The notes: a model not told the origin generated them from the letters alone. A stretch of 64,000 bases of DNA from Pseudomonas sp. RIT-PI-q (GCF_001297125.1 NZ_LHPC01000021.1:186001-250000), one strand, 5' to 3'. Numbered from the stretch's first letter, positions 54,227 to 63,626 are shown. Numbers and translations: made by a program.

Positions 54227-54364
54227 GATCGGTTCTCTCCAACGCCTTGCATCCTACTCCGTAGACGTTGGCCTGCCAGCCTGCCACCCGACAAAAGCGC
54301 AAGTTTATGCAAGTGCTGCGCAGCTCGACGCAGGACACTGAACGCCTATTCAGGAGTCTGTGCC

Positions 54365-55267
54365 ATGAACCTTTCTTTGTACCTGCTGACCGTGTTGATC
54401 TGGGGCACCACCTGGATCGCCCTGAAATGGCAGTTGGGCGTGGTGGCCATCCCGGTGTCGATCGTCTATCGCTTCGGCCTCGCCGCGCTGGTGCTGTTCG
54501 TGATGTTGCTGCTGAGTCGACGCCTGCAAGTGATGAACCGGCGTGGACACCTGATCTGTCTGGCGCAGGGCTTGTGCCTGTTCTGCATCAACTTCATGTG
54601 CTTCCTGACCGCCAGCCAGTGGATCCCCAGCGGCCTGGTCGCCGTGGTGTTCTCCACTGCCACCCTGTGGAACGCCCTCAATGCGCGGGTGTTCTTCGGT
54701 CAGAAAATCGCCCGCAATGTGCTGATGGGCGGCGCGCTGGGCTTGTTCGGGTTGGGGCTGTTGTTCTGGCCTGAACTGGCCGGCCATACCGCGAGCCCGG
54801 AAACCTTGCTCGGCTTGGCCCTGGCGCTGCTCGGCACCCTGTGCTTTTCGGCGGGCAACATGCTCTCCAGTTTGCAGCAGAAGGCCGGGCTCAAGCCGCT
54901 GACCACCAACGCCTGGGGCATGGCGTATGGTGCGGCGATGCTCTCGGTGTGGTGCCTGGTCAAAGGCATTCCGTTCGATATCGAGTGGAATGCGCGCTAC
55001 ATCGGGTCGCTGCTGTACCTGGTCATTCCGGGCTCGGTGATCGGCTTCACCGCGTACCTGACGCTGGTCGGGCGCATGGGGCCTGAGCGTGCCGCCTACT
55101 GCACCGTACTGTTTCCGGTGGTGGCGTTGAATGTCTCGGCGTTTGTCGAAGGGTATCAATGGACCGCGCCGGCGCTGGTCGGGTTGGTGCTGGTGATGCT
55201 GGGGAATGTGCTGGTGTTTCGCAAACCCAAGGCGCCGCTGGTGCAGGGCAATGGCACGTTGGCTTGA
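54365..55267 (+). CDS. EamA/DMT-family transporter
   Basis: A 300-residue inner-membrane exporter with ten predicted helices in two EamA repeats (LYLLTVLIWGTTWIALKWQL at the N-terminus; LLGLALALLGTLCFSAGNML opening the second). The family exports amino acids and other small metabolites; its substrate is not readable. The start MNLSLYLLTVLIWGTTW is preceded by AGGAG. It is divergent from an AraC gene, a common regulator-exporter pair. Confidence 0.9.
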   Translation: MNLSLYLLTVLIWGTTWIALKWQLGVVAIPVSIVYRFGLAALVLFVMLLLSRRLQVMNRRGHLICLAQGLCLFCINFMCFLTASQWIPSGLVAVVFSTATLWNALNARVFFGQKIARNVLMGGALGLFGLGLLFWPELAGHTASPETLLGLALALLGTLCFSAGNMLSSLQQKAGLKPLTTNAWGMAYGAAMLSVWCLVKGIPFDIEWNARYIGSLLYLVIPGSVIGFTAYLTLVGRMGPERAAYCTVLFPVVALNVSAFVEGYQWTAPALVGLVLVMLGNVLVFRKPKAPLVQGNGTLA

Positions 55268-55274
55268 TTAAGAG

Positions 55275-55349
55275 CAAAAGATCGCAGCCTGCGGCAACTC
55301 CTACACAGGAATGAATTCCCCTGTAGGAGCTGCCGAAGGCTGCGATCTG
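55275..55349. repeat. REPIN-like palindrome, family B2
   Basis: CAAAAGATCGCAGCCTGCGG and a near-complementary right arm with a few mismatches. It lies between the exporter gene and the convergent dehydrogenase gene. Confidence 0.88.
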
Positions 55350-55357
55350 TTGATTTA

Positions 55358-56332
55358 TTAGCCTTTCCACACCTGCGGGTTGACCAGATCCTGCGGCCGC
55401 TCACCCAACAAGGCGCTGCGCAAGTTGGCCAAGGCACGATTAGCCATGGCTTCGCGGGTTTCAGTAGTGGCTGAGCCAATGTGCGGCAAGGTCACGGCGT
55501 TTTTCAGCTGGAACAGCGGCGACTCGGCCAGTGGTTCTTTCTCGTAGACATCCAGCCCGGCGCCACGGATCCGGTTGTTTTGCAGTGCTTCGATCAATGC
55601 CGGTTCGTCCACCACCGGACCACGGCTGATGTTCACCAGAATCGCGCTCGGCTTCATCAGCGCCAGTTCGCGATGGCTGATCAGGTGTCTGGTTTTTTCG
55701 CTGAGCGGCACCACCAGGCAGACGAAATCGGCTTCGGCCAGCAGTTGATCAAGGCTGCGCAACTGCGCGCCGAGTTCTTGCTCCAGTTCGGTCTTGCGGC
55801 TGTTGCCGCTGTAGATGATCGGCATGTTGAAACCGAGCCGACCGCGACGGGCGATGGCCGCGCCGATATTGCCCATGCCGACGATGCCCAGGGTCTTGCC
55901 GTGCACATCGCAACCGAACAGCTGTGCGCCGACGGTCGCTTGCCATTGGCCAGCCTTGGTCCAGGCATCCAGTTCGGCTACGCGTCGGGCGCTGCTCATC
56001 AACAAGGCGAAGGCTAGGTCGGCGGTGCTTTCGGTGAGCACGTCGGGGGTGTTGGTCAGCATGATCCCGCGTTCGTTGAAGTAGGCGACGTCGTAGTTGT
56101 CGTAGCCGACCGAGACGCTGGAGACCACTTCCAGTTTGGCGGCGTTTTCCAGTTGTGCGCGGCCCAGTTTGCGGCCCACCCCGATCAGCCCGTGGGCGTG
56201 GGGCAGGGCTTCGTTGAATTGCGCGTTGATGTCACCGTTTTTCGGATTCGGCACGATGACGTCGAAGTCCTGCTTGAGGCGTTCGATCATTTCGGGAGTG
56301 ATGCGGCTGAAGGCGAGGACGGTCTTTTTCAT
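55358..56332 (-). CDS. D-2-hydroxyacid dehydrogenase (GhrB/TkrA-like)
   Basis: A 324-residue NAD(P)-dependent reductase for glyoxylate, hydroxypyruvate or 2-ketogluconate. The cofactor motif is GKTLGIVGMGNIGAAIARRG (about residues 145-164). Catalytic Arg, Glu and His lie in LVNISRGPVVDEPALIEAL, GAGLDVYEKEPL and VTLPHIGSATTETR. The substrate loop VSSVSVGYDNYDV matches GhrB. The ATG 56332 is used by homology, although the bases before it (CCCTCCTCCC) contain no purine-rich ribosome site. Confidence 0.9.
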   Translation of the reverse strand: MKKTVLAFSRITPEMIERLKQDFDVIVPNPKNGDINAQFNEALPHAHGLIGVGRKLGRAQLENAAKLEVVSSVSVGYDNYDVAYFNERGIMLTNTPDVLTESTADLAFALLMSSARRVAELDAWTKAGQWQATVGAQLFGCDVHGKTLGIVGMGNIGAAIARRGRLGFNMPIIYSGNSRKTELEQELGAQLRSLDQLLAEADFVCLVVPLSEKTRHLISHRELALMKPSAILVNISRGPVVDEPALIEALQNNRIRGAGLDVYEKEPLAESPLFQLKNAVTLPHIGSATTETREAMANRALANLRSALLGERPQDLVNPQVWKG

Positions 56333-56523
56333 GGGAGGAGGGCTCGTCGGGCGAAGGTGAATGGTAAGCACGCTAACATTCTTCACGGGATTTGTGCGAG
56401 CCGAACGTCAACCGCTCAACGGCGGTTGCAAGCTTGAAGCTTGCGGCGCGCCATCCAGTTATACTGCCGCCTTTCGCGGCTCGCTCACCGGGCCCGACTT
56501 TATGTGTATCACCCGGAGCTTTC

Positions 56524-56781
56524 ATGACTTCCCCGACACAACCGCCGGTTGCCGACGCCTTGAGCGACGACCAGGCAGACCTGCCAGACAGCGTCGACTC
56601 CAGCGCAGACAGCGAAACCAAAGCCGCGATCCCCGCCTTCAAGTTCCCGTTCAAACCGGGCGAACTGGCGGCTGCGAAGAACGCCAGCCAGCCTTGGTAC
56701 AAGAATGGCGCGAAGAACGGCCACACCAAGACCCCGGGCGCTGCGCCTCCGGGTACTCGTCGTTCGATGGGTAAGCGCTAG
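56524..56781 (+). CDS. Small hydrophilic protein of unknown function
   Basis: An 85-residue protein, acidic in its first 35 residues (DALSDDQADLPDSVDSSADS) and basic in the rest (FKFPFKPGELAAAKNASQPW, KNGHTKTPG). It looks mostly disordered. Similar short proteins occur in other pseudomonads, which supports it as a gene; GGAG is seven bases before the ATG. No domain or function was recognised. Confidence 0.65.
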   Translation: MTSPTQPPVADALSDDQADLPDSVDSSADSETKAAIPAFKFPFKPGELAAAKNASQPWYKNGAKNGHTKTPGAAPPGTRRSMGKR

Positions 56782-56814
56782 GATTTCAGCGTTGCGGTGA
56801 TGCGGCTGCCGTCT

Positions 56815-56905
56815 TCGCGGGCAAGCCCGCTCCCACAGTGGATCATTGCTGTACACAAAATCTGTGTTCACTGAAGATCATTGTGGGAGCGGGCTTGCCC
56901 GCGAT
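56815..56905. repeat. REPIN, family A3
   Basis: Arms CGCGGGCAAGCCCGCTCCCA and complement, around a centre with an inner GTACACA / TGTGTTC partial pair. Confidence 0.92.
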
Positions 56906-56935
56906 GAGGCCGACACTGACGCCAAATCTTTTGGA

Positions 56936-57685
56936 TCAAACCGCCCGCAACGAAATAAACCCATAGTTCACCGGCTCATCCGCCACCACTTGCGCGCCCG
57001 CCGCCACGACTTGCCCGGCAATGTCATCCCCCGACACATGAAACAGCCATTCGCTGCTCCACTCCGGCAATGTCTGCCCGGTCAACTCGTCGATGATCGT
57101 GGCGAACTCCGTCATGTCCGGCAGATAAGCGGTAAAGCCATCGCCCTTCAACGCTGTCGTCCTGAACCCCAATAACGCGCAAATCGCATCCTTGTACGGG
57201 ATGTCATCGCGATCCGCTTGACGCGAGCGCTCGATCAAACCCGCCAGTTCCTGATCCACCAACTCACCACCTACAATCAGCTCCGGTCCTTTTTCCCACG
57301 ACTCCGGCGGACATTCCTTCACGGCGGTGTTCAGTGGAATTTGCGGATTGATTTCCATCGGGTAGATACGGCACACCAGTGGCCGGCGTTCATAGATGCG
57401 GCAGAGGTTGTCTTCGTCAAGATTCCGGCAGGGACCGACGTTGTACGCCGCAAAAGTGATGGCGACATACGCCTCGGACGCGCCGCTTTGAACCAGCGCC
57501 GATCGGCGTGTGGCATGCTCGCGTTGTTGCACCGGCACCCCCAGGCCATTGCCCAGGAAACCTTCCACCAACACGATCACCTGACCACCGTCGGCCGCCC
57601 ACAGGCGGGCTTCAGCCAGGGTCAGGGAGACATGATGGTCATTGCAGCATTTGCCACACCCTACGCAGGAAAACGTCGTATTCAT
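56936..57685 (-). CDS. YkgJ-family cysteine cluster protein
   Basis: A 249-residue protein of the YkgJ (CxxCxxCC) family, thought to bind zinc or an iron-sulfur cluster. The N-terminus reads FSCVGCGKCCNDHHVSLTLA (Cys7, Cys10, Cys13, Cys14), and further cysteines lie in NVGPCRNLDEDNLCRIYERR and PLVCRIYPMEINP. The biochemical role is unknown. The start MNTTFSCVGCGKCC places the cluster at the very beginning, as usual. Confidence 0.87.
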   Translation of the reverse strand: MNTTFSCVGCGKCCNDHHVSLTLAEARLWAADGGQVIVLVEGFLGNGLGVPVQQREHATRRSALVQSGASEAYVAITFAAYNVGPCRNLDEDNLCRIYERRPLVCRIYPMEINPQIPLNTAVKECPPESWEKGPELIVGGELVDQELAGLIERSRQADRDDIPYKDAICALLGFRTTALKGDGFTAYLPDMTEFATIIDELTGQTLPEWSSEWLFHVSGDDIAGQVVAAGAQVVADEPVNYGFISLRAV

Positions 57686-57780
57686 TGAACGGTCTATCGC
57701 CTATGAGGGCACGAAACGGCGACAGAATGCCGCCGCAAAGACCGCTGTCGAAGCAAGTTATGCGCCAGACCCTTTGCGGG

Positions 57781-58107
57781 TCATTGGGCCTTGGCGGTTG
57801 GGCGGATGGAGTCCCATTCGGTGACGTAGGCGGTTTTGTCCTTCTTGTTATAGAGGCACAGCTCGGTGCCTTGCTGGCCTTTCATGTGCTTTTGCGGGTA
57901 CTGGCCTTGCAGCAGCAATGCGGTGTAGCCAACCCGGTCATCGAACTGCGCGGCGTTGCCGACGGGTTTGGCGTTCTTCAAACCGCTGGCCTTGGTGCAA
58001 CTGGCGAGTACGGCTTTGTCGTAGGCGGCCCAGGCGTCGGGGCTGGAGGCATGGGCCTGGGTGGCGAGCGCGGTGAGGCAGAGGAAGGTCAGGGTGACAG
58101 CTTTCAT
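57781..58107 (-). CDS. Small exported protein of unknown function
   Basis: A 108-residue protein with a clear signal peptide (MKAVTLTFLCLTALATQAHA). The mature 88 residues hold two Cys (SCTKASGL and TELCLYNKK) that could form a disulfide, and the pattern AWAAYDKAVLASCTKASGL. No family was recognised. A periplasmic location is inferred. It is about 95 bp upstream of the YkgJ gene on the same strand, probably a separate unit. Confidence 0.75.
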   Translation of the reverse strand: MKAVTLTFLCLTALATQAHASSPDAWAAYDKAVLASCTKASGLKNAKPVGNAAQFDDRVGYTALLLQGQYPQKHMKGQQGTELCLYNKKDKTAYVTEWDSIRPTAKAQ

Positions 58108-58182
58108 GGTTCAGGCGTCCTTGGGGTGTTTTGGCCAAAGCGGGAGTATGCCTGATGTTATGTGGGTGTTTATGCTGGCCCC

Positions 58183-58271
58183 ATCGCGGGCAAGCCCGCT
58201 CCCACAAGGTTTGGTGGTGTACATAAAATTGGGGTTCACGCTGCCCCTGTGGGAGCGGGCTTGCCCGCGAA
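58183..58271. repeat. REPIN, family A3
   Basis: Arms ATCGCGGGCAAGCCCGCTCC then CACA, and the complement, around a unique centre of about 40 bp. Confidence 0.92.
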
Positions 58272-58280
58272 TGCGGTGTC

Positions 58281-58763
58281 TCAGACCGGAACCGGCTCCC
58301 TGCGGACCACGTACATCCCGGCACTTTCATACAACCGCTGCGCCCGCAGGTTATCTTCCAGCACTTTCAAATCGACAAAACCTTCACGCCGCTGCGCAAA
58401 CACGTTGAAAGCATGCAGCAGCAAGGCACGGCCTAATCCCAGCCCCTGAGCCCGTGAATGCACCACCAGGCTTTTAATGTAGGCGCTGGTCCAGCACTGG
58501 CACACACCGACGATGCCGTCTGCATCCAGGGCTATAAAACACAGGGTCGGATCGTATTCGGGGTCGGTTTCAAAACGCCGTTGCCAGACGTCCAGCGCCG
58601 GGACGCGTCCGCCCCCTTGCGCATAGCCCAGCTCCATCAAACGATGAACGTCGGTTGCCAGTTCCGGGCGGTATTCGCTGAGGACAATGCCCTGCGGCCA
58701 GATGATCGCGGGCACCGCCTCGGCGAGGTTGCGCCGCATCAGAAAGCAAAAGTCCCTGGTCAA
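58281..58763 (-). CDS. GNAT-family N-acetyltransferase
   Basis: A 160-residue acetyltransferase. The acetyl-CoA loop is VVHSRAQGLGLGRALLLHAF (about residues 101-120), preceded by the beta-4 strand VGVCQCWTSAYIKSLVV and followed by VDLKVLEDNLRAQRLYESAG. The acceptor is unknown. The start is uncertain: a TTG at 58763 lies three bases after the cheV stop with AAGG ten bases upstream, while the first ATG is at 58739. Either way it directly follows cheV. Confidence 0.85.
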   Translation of the reverse strand: MTRDFCFLMRRNLAEAVPAIIWPQGIVLSEYRPELATDVHRLMELGYAQGGGRVPALDVWQRRFETDPEYDPTLCFIALDADGIVGVCQCWTSAYIKSLVVHSRAQGLGLGRALLLHAFNVFAQRREGFVDLKVLEDNLRAQRLYESAGMYVVRREPVPV

Positions 58764-58766
58764 GAC

Positions 58767-59669
58767 TCAATGACCTTGTTCGGCGACGGCCTTGGCCGCT
58801 TCGATCAAACACTTGGTCAGCTCCGGCGAGGAGAACTTGGTCAGCACCGCGTTCGCCCCGGCAAGACGCGCTTTTTCGCTGTTCATCGCGCTGTCCAGCG
58901 AGGTGTGCAGCAACACGTAGAGGTGCGCGAAGTCCGGGGTTTCACGCAGGGTGCGGGTGAAGGCGTAACCATCCATCTCGGACATTTCGATGTCCGAGAC
59001 GATCAGGTTGATCTGCTGTGCGGTGCCTTGCAGGTCCAGCAGGCAGTCAATCGCTTCCTTGGCGCTGCGGGCGGTGTGGCATTGCAGGCCGAGGTTGCGC
59101 AGGGTGTGCACCGATTGCTGCAACGCGGTTTGGCTGTCGTCAACCACCAGGATGCGTGCGTTACCCAGCACTTCGGCGTCTTCCATGCTGAGTTCGGTCG
59201 GGGCCATTTCGATCTGCGCCGGGGCGATGCCGTGGATGACTTTTTCGATATCCAGCACCTGCACCAGCGTGCCGTCGACCGAGGTCACTCCGGTGATGTA
59301 CGACCGCACGCCGCCGGAGCCAAAGGGCGGCGGACGGATGTCGGTGGTCAGGCAATGGACGATCTTGCTCACCGCCTGAACATGCAGGCCCTGCTTGGAA
59401 CGGCTGACGTCGGTGACGATCAGGCAACCGCCGTTCGGGTCTTCCAGCGGCCGCCCGCCGATGGCCCGACTCAGGTCGATCACCGACAGCGACGCACCGC
59501 GCAAAGTGGCGATGCCTTTGACGTGAGGGTGCGACTCCGGCAGCTTGGTCAGCGGCGGGCAGGGGATGATTTCACTGACTTTCAGCAGGTTGATCGCCAT
59601 CAGCTTGCCGCTGCGCAAGGTAAACAGCAGAAGCGAAAGTGAGTCTGCGCGGGCTTTGTTGGAAGACAT
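58767..59669 (-). CDS. cheV: Chemotaxis coupling protein CheV
   Basis: A 300-residue CheW-receiver fusion. The CheW-like domain (residues 1-150) has LLLFTLRSGKLMAINLLKVS and GIATLRGASLSVIDLSRAIG. The receiver (about 175-300) has ILVVDDSQTALQQ, the phospho-acceptor Asp in LIVSDIEMSEMDGYAF, and Lys in NAVLTKFSS. It couples chemoreceptors to CheA and tunes adaptation through phosphorylation. GAAGG lies before the ATG 59669. Apart from the GNAT gene, no other motility gene is nearby. Confidence 0.95.
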   Translation of the reverse strand: MSSNKARADSLSLLLFTLRSGKLMAINLLKVSEIIPCPPLTKLPESHPHVKGIATLRGASLSVIDLSRAIGGRPLEDPNGGCLIVTDVSRSKQGLHVQAVSKIVHCLTTDIRPPPFGSGGVRSYITGVTSVDGTLVQVLDIEKVIHGIAPAQIEMAPTELSMEDAEVLGNARILVVDDSQTALQQSVHTLRNLGLQCHTARSAKEAIDCLLDLQGTAQQINLIVSDIEMSEMDGYAFTRTLRETPDFAHLYVLLHTSLDSAMNSEKARLAGANAVLTKFSSPELTKCLIEAAKAVAEQGH

Positions 59670-59798
59670 AAAAACCTTCTGTGGAAAAAGGTGATGGGCA
59701 ACCGCGAGGATCGCCAACAGCTATCGATGCCGGGTTATCGACTTGTTGGGGGCAGGCTTTAGGCCAACTCCCCGGTATTGCCGACCAACGCGACCCCG

Positions 59799-59931
59799 TG
59801 TAGCAGCTGCCGAAGGCAGCGTTCGGCTGCGAAGCAGTCGTAAACCCTGAGCACGCGGAGCATCAGATACAGCGCGGTGAATGGTTTAGCGAGGACTGCG
59901 TCCTCGGACGCAGCCTTCGGCAGCTGCTACA
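59799..59931. repeat. Long inverted repeat, family C
   Basis: Left arm TGTAGCAGCTGCCGAAGGCA then GCGTTCGGCTGCGAAGCAGTCG; the right arm keeps only the outer part, CGCAGCCTTCGGCAGCTGCTACA, after a diverged middle (GAGGACTGCGTCCTC, itself a palindrome). It lies between cheV and norR. Confidence 0.85.
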
Positions 59932-59939
59932 GGGGGTTG

Positions 59940-61490
59940 TTATTTCATGCCTAGCCGCTTGGCCATCCGTCCGAGATTTGCCCGATCCAGGCCTAGCTCG
60001 CGGGCGGCACTCGCCCAGTTATCGTGGTGCCGCTCCAGGCAGGCGCTGATCAGTTGGCGCTGATAATTCTCGGTCGCTTCACGCAAATCTCCCGCCACCA
60101 ACGGCACCGGCGCAGCGCTGGGTTGTTCGGCGGCGACTTCAATACTGCCACTGGGCAAGTCCAGATCCGCTGCACTCAAGCTGAGGATTTTCGGCCGTTC
60201 CTTGCAGTTACCCAACGCTTTCAGGGCGCTGCGGCCGATCAAGTGTTCCAGCTCGCGCACATTGCCCGGCCAGTCGTATGCCAGCAACGCGGCTTGGGCA
60301 TCGCTGTTCAGGCGCAGGCTGTTGAGGCCCATGCGTGAGCGGTTCTGTTCCAGGAAATAGCCGCTGAGCAGCAGCACATCGCGCCCACGATCGCGCAATG
60401 CCGGCACCAGCAACGGGTAAACGCTCAGGCGATGATAGAAGTCGGCGCGGTAGCGACCGCTGCGCACTTCTTCGGCCAGGTCGCGGTTGGTCGCCGCGAT
60501 CAGGCGCACGTCGACCTGATGTTCTTTATCCGAACCCAGTCGCTGCAGCTGACCGCTTTGCAACACGCGCAGCAATTTGGCCTGCACCGTCAGCGACAGT
60601 TCGCCCACTTCATCAAGAAAAAGTGTGCCGCCATTCGCCAGTTCGAACTTGCCGCGCCGATCGTTCATCGCCCCGGTGAAGGCGCCGCGAACATGACCGA
60701 ACAATTCGCTTTCCACCAACGTGTCGGGCAGCGCGGCGCAGTTGAGGCTGATAATCGGTTTGTCGGCCCGGGGTGAGGCCGCGTGGATGGCCTGCGCGAC
60801 CAGTTCCTTGCCGACCCCGGTTTCGCCGGTGATCAGCACGGTAAGGTCGCTGCCGCCGACCAGATTGATCTCTTCCACCAGCCGTTTATGGGCCTTGCTC
60901 TGGCCGATCATCTCGCGGTTCTGCTGGCCGCTGGCCTGACGGTAAACCTCGGCGCGCTGGTGTTCGTCTTCGGCGCGATTGGCCAGGCGTTCGATACGCT
61001 CGGCGGCGTTGACCGTGGCCGCAGCGAGGCTGGCGAAGGCTTGCAGGGCGTCGAGTTCAATCGGTTCGAAGCGCTCCGGATCGAGTGCGTCGAGCGTCAC
61101 CAAACCCCACGGACGCTCATCGATAAACAACGGGCAACCCATGCAGTCGTGGACTTCCAGGTGATCGTCGAGGCCATCGATCAGCCCGTCGTAAGGATCG
61201 GGCAAGTCGCTGTCGGCGGCGAAGCGGGTCGGGCCGGGACTGCTGAGCAAGGCTTCAAAGCGTGGGTGTTCGCTGACCTTGAAACGTCTGCCGAGGGTGT
61301 CGGTGCTCAACCCGTCGACGGCCAGCGGCACCAGCCATTCGCCATCGAGGCGCAGCAGGGCGGCTGCGTCGCAAGGGAGCAGGGCGCGCATGGCTTCGAG
61401 CAGGCGCCGATAGCGCTCGCCTTCGGGCAGTTCGCGAGACAGGTCCGAGACCAGCGGGAGCAGGGCGGTCAGCAAGGATTTTGCAGTCAT
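59940..61490 (-). CDS. norR: NO-sensing sigma-54 activator NorR/FhpR
   Basis: A 516-residue bacterial enhancer-binding protein. Residues 1-170 are the GAF domain that holds mononuclear iron and senses nitric oxide ([38 protein letters not shown]). The AAA domain has Walker A GETGVGKE (222-229) and the sigma-54 contact GAFTGA (269-274). The C-terminal Fis-type HTH is [20 protein letters not shown]. It is divergent from the flavohemoglobin gene and corresponds to FhpR of P. aeruginosa. One NorR site overlaps its own start, suggesting autoregulation. Confidence 0.95.
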   Translation of the reverse strand: MTAKSLLTALLPLVSDLSRELPEGERYRRLLEAMRALLPCDAAALLRLDGEWLVPLAVDGLSTDTLGRRFKVSEHPRFEALLSSPGPTRFAADSDLPDPYDGLIDGLDDHLEVHDCMGCPLFIDERPWGLVTLDALDPERFEPIELDALQAFASLAAATVNAAERIERLANRAEDEHQRAEVYRQASGQQNREMIGQSKAHKRLVEEINLVGGSDLTVLITGETGVGKELVAQAIHAASPRADKPIISLNCAALPDTLVESELFGHVRGAFTGAMNDRRGKFELANGGTLFLDEVGELSLTVQAKLLRVLQSGQLQRLGSDKEHQVDVRLIAATNRDLAEEVRSGRYRADFYHRLSVYPLLVPALRDRGRDVLLLSGYFLEQNRSRMGLNSLRLNSDAQAALLAYDWPGNVRELEHLIGRSALKALGNCKERPKILSLSAADLDLPSGSIEVAAEQPSAAPVPLVAGDLREATENYQRQLISACLERHHDNWASAARELGLDRANLGRMAKRLGMK

Positions 61491-61496
61491 AGTGAC
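61486..61496. promoter_or_regulatory. NorR enhancer site 1
   Basis: GTCATAGTGAC fits the NorR core GT-N7-AC and is a GTCA/TGAC inverted repeat. It overlaps the norR start codon. Confidence 0.75.
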
Positions 61497-61504
61497 TCCA
61501 TGTA

Positions 61505-61515
61505 GTCGGTATGAC
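61505..61515. promoter_or_regulatory. NorR enhancer site 2
   Basis: GTCGGTATGAC fits GT-N7-AC, 19 bp from site 1. Confidence 0.75.
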
Positions 61516-61530
61516 TATAAAACAGTCTTG

Positions 61531-61541
61531 GTCGATATGAC
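61531..61541. promoter_or_regulatory. NorR enhancer site 3
   Basis: GTCGATATGAC fits GT-N7-AC, 26 bp from site 2 and about 50 bp before the -24 element. Confidence 0.75.
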
Positions 61542-61582
61542 TATAGAGTTATTAAGCTATTGATTTGTATGGATTTAATTAT

Positions 61583-61598
61583 TGGCACGAAAACTGAT
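61583..61598 (+). promoter_or_regulatory. Sigma-54 promoter of flavohemoglobin gene (atypical -12)
   Basis: TGGCACGAAAACTGAT: the -24 TGGCAC is perfect, and the -12 element has TGAT where TGC(A/T) is expected. It lies about 50 bp before the start codon, downstream of three NorR sites. Confidence 0.55.
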
Positions 61599-61646
61599 AA
61601 GCATGGGGCAGTCATTTGGTAATCCAAGAAGCTCAGGAGTCACTCT

Positions 61647-62828
61647 ATGCTTAGCGTTCAAGACCGTGCAATCGTCAAATCCACCGTGCCGTTGCTGGAA
61701 AGCGGTGGCGAAGCGTTGATCACTCACTTCTACCGCATGATGCTCTCCGAATACCCGGAAGTCCGCCCGCTGTTCAACCAGGCTCACCAGGCCAGCGGTG
61801 ATCAGCCGCGTGCGTTGGCCAACGGCGTATTGATGTATGCGCGGCACATCGACCAGCTCGACCAGTTGGGCGACCTGGTGGCGAAGATCATCAACAAGCA
61901 CGTGGCCCTGCAGATTCTGCCGGAACACTACCCGATTGTCGGCGCCTGCTTGCTGCGCGCCATCTCCGAAGTGCTGGGTGACGAGATCGCCACCCCTGAA
62001 GTGATGAGCGCCTGGGGCGCGGCCTACGGTCAATTGGCCGAGATCCTGATCGGTGCCGAAACCAGCATCTACGACCAGAAGGAACAGGCACCGGGCGGCT
62101 GGCGTGGTGCGCGGGACTTCATCGTCGCGGCCAAGGTGGAAGAAAGCGCGGAAATCACCTCGTTCTACTTCGAACCGGCTGACAAAGGACCGATTCTGGC
62201 GGCAGAGCCCGGCCAGTACATTGGCATGAAACTGATCCTCGATGACGAGGAAATCCGTCGCAACTATTCACTGTCGGCCTTGGCCAACAATGGCCAGTAC
62301 CGCATCAGCGTCAAACGTGAAGCCGGTGGCCGCGCCTCCAACCACCTGCATAATCAACTGCACGTCGGTTCGAGCATCCAGCTGTTCCCACCCTCGGGCG
62401 AGGTCACCCTGACCGCCAGCGACAAGCCGTTGGTACTGATCAGCGGCGGCGTCGGCATCACTCCGACCCTGGCCATGCTCGAAGCGGCGCTGGCCACCGA
62501 GCGGCCGGTGCACTTTATTCACTGCGCACGTAACGGCAGCGTCCACGCCTTCCGCGACTGGATCGATGGATTGGCCGAGCGTCACCCGCAACTCAAGCGC
62601 TTCTATTGCTACGCCGAAGATGATGGCGTGAGCCCGGCGGCGGATAAAGTCGGTCTGCTGAGCCAGGAGCTACTCGGCGAATGGTTGCCGCAGCAGCGTG
62701 ACCTGGATGCTTACTTCCTCGGGCCTAAGGGGTTCATGGCGGCGATCAAGCGTCATCTCAAGGCGTTGGGTGTGCCGGAGAAGCAGAGCCGGTATGAGTT
62801 CTTCGGGCCGGCTTCTGCGCTGGAGTAA
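61647..62828 (+). CDS. hmpA: Flavohemoglobin (nitric oxide dioxygenase)
   Basis: A 393-residue enzyme (Fhp) that turns NO and oxygen to nitrate. The globin domain (1-140) has Tyr29 and Gln53 at the distal side and the proximal His85 (IINKHVALQILPEHYP). The FAD domain has PGQYIGMKL and RRNYSLS; the NAD domain has LISGGVGITPTLAMLE and FLGPKGFMAAIK. AGGAG is nine bases before the ATG. The divergent NorR and its three sites show NO-induced sigma-54 control. Confidence 0.97.
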   Translation: MLSVQDRAIVKSTVPLLESGGEALITHFYRMMLSEYPEVRPLFNQAHQASGDQPRALANGVLMYARHIDQLDQLGDLVAKIINKHVALQILPEHYPIVGACLLRAISEVLGDEIATPEVMSAWGAAYGQLAEILIGAETSIYDQKEQAPGGWRGARDFIVAAKVEESAEITSFYFEPADKGPILAAEPGQYIGMKLILDDEEIRRNYSLSALANNGQYRISVKREAGGRASNHLHNQLHVGSSIQLFPPSGEVTLTASDKPLVLISGGVGITPTLAMLEAALATERPVHFIHCARNGSVHAFRDWIDGLAERHPQLKRFYCYAEDDGVSPAADKVGLLSQELLGEWLPQQRDLDAYFLGPKGFMAAIKRHLKALGVPEKQSRYEFFGPASALE

Positions 62829-62863
62829 ACGGTTGCGGCGACTTGGGGGACCGAGTCGTCTGC

Positions 62864-62954
62864 TTCGCGGGCAAGCCTCGCTCCTACAGGTTTTGTGTCG
62901 TTCTTGATTGATAGGAACGACGCAAAACCTGTAGGAGCGAGGCTTGCCCGCGAA
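62864..62954. repeat. REPIN, family A1
   Basis: Arms TTCGCGGGCAAGCCTCGCTC then CTACAGGTTTTG, and the complement; the pairing continues into the centre (GTCGTTC / GAACGAC), so the whole element is one long hairpin. Confidence 0.92.
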
Positions 62955-63116
62955 CGCTTCACCCCAATCCCAATTCACAAAAACCCGCAAAAGTTAATCC
63001 CTCCTTAACCGGCCTGTCGTCTATTCCCCCCTACATCCCCCAACACGCACCGGGCTCTCAAAGGTCCGAGCCTGCGTGTAGACTTGCGGGCAATCGATAT
63101 TCAGAAGGGAAACGCG

Positions 63117-63626
63117 ATGAGCGAGGAAACGATGCGGTTGGGACGTGAGCGGCGCTATCTGGTGCTGCTGGGCATCATCTGCCTGGCGCTGATCGGCGGC
63201 GCGCTGTACATGCAAATAGTCTTGGGCGAGGCGCCGTGCCCGCTGTGCATTCTGCAGCGCTATGCGTTGCTGCTGATCGCGATCTTCGCCTTCATCGGCG
63301 CGGCGATGCGTACGCGTCGCAGCATCACGGTGTTTGAAACCCTGGTGGTGGTCTGCGCCCTGGCGGGCGTCGGGGTGGCCGGGCATCACGTCTTTACCCA
63401 GTTCTATCCGGCGGTCAGCTGCGGCATCGATGTGCTGCAACCGATTGTCGACGGTCTGCCGCTGGCGAAGATCTTCCCGCTGGGCTTCCAGGTCGACGGT
63501 TTCTGCTCCACGCCGTATCCGCCGATCCTTGGTTTGTCGCTCGCCCAATGGGCGCTGATTGCCTTTGTATTGATCGTGGTGCTGGTGCCGCTGCTCATTT
63601 CGCGTAATCGAAAAGCGCTGCGCTGA
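63117..63626 (+). CDS. dsbB: Disulfide bond formation protein DsbB
   Basis: A 169-residue inner-membrane protein that reoxidises DsbA and passes electrons to quinone. Four helices are visible. The first periplasmic loop has the redox pair in APCPLCILQRYA (Cys41, Cys44), and the second pair is in AVSCGIDVLQP and VDGFCSTPYP. GAAGGGAAACGCG lies before the ATG 63117. It stands alone and is closed by a terminator. Confidence 0.94.
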   Translation: MSEETMRLGRERRYLVLLGIICLALIGGALYMQIVLGEAPCPLCILQRYALLLIAIFAFIGAAMRTRRSITVFETLVVVCALAGVGVAGHHVFTQFYPAVSCGIDVLQPIVDGLPLAKIFPLGFQVDGFCSTPYPPILGLSLAQWALIAFVLIVVLVPLLISRNRKALR

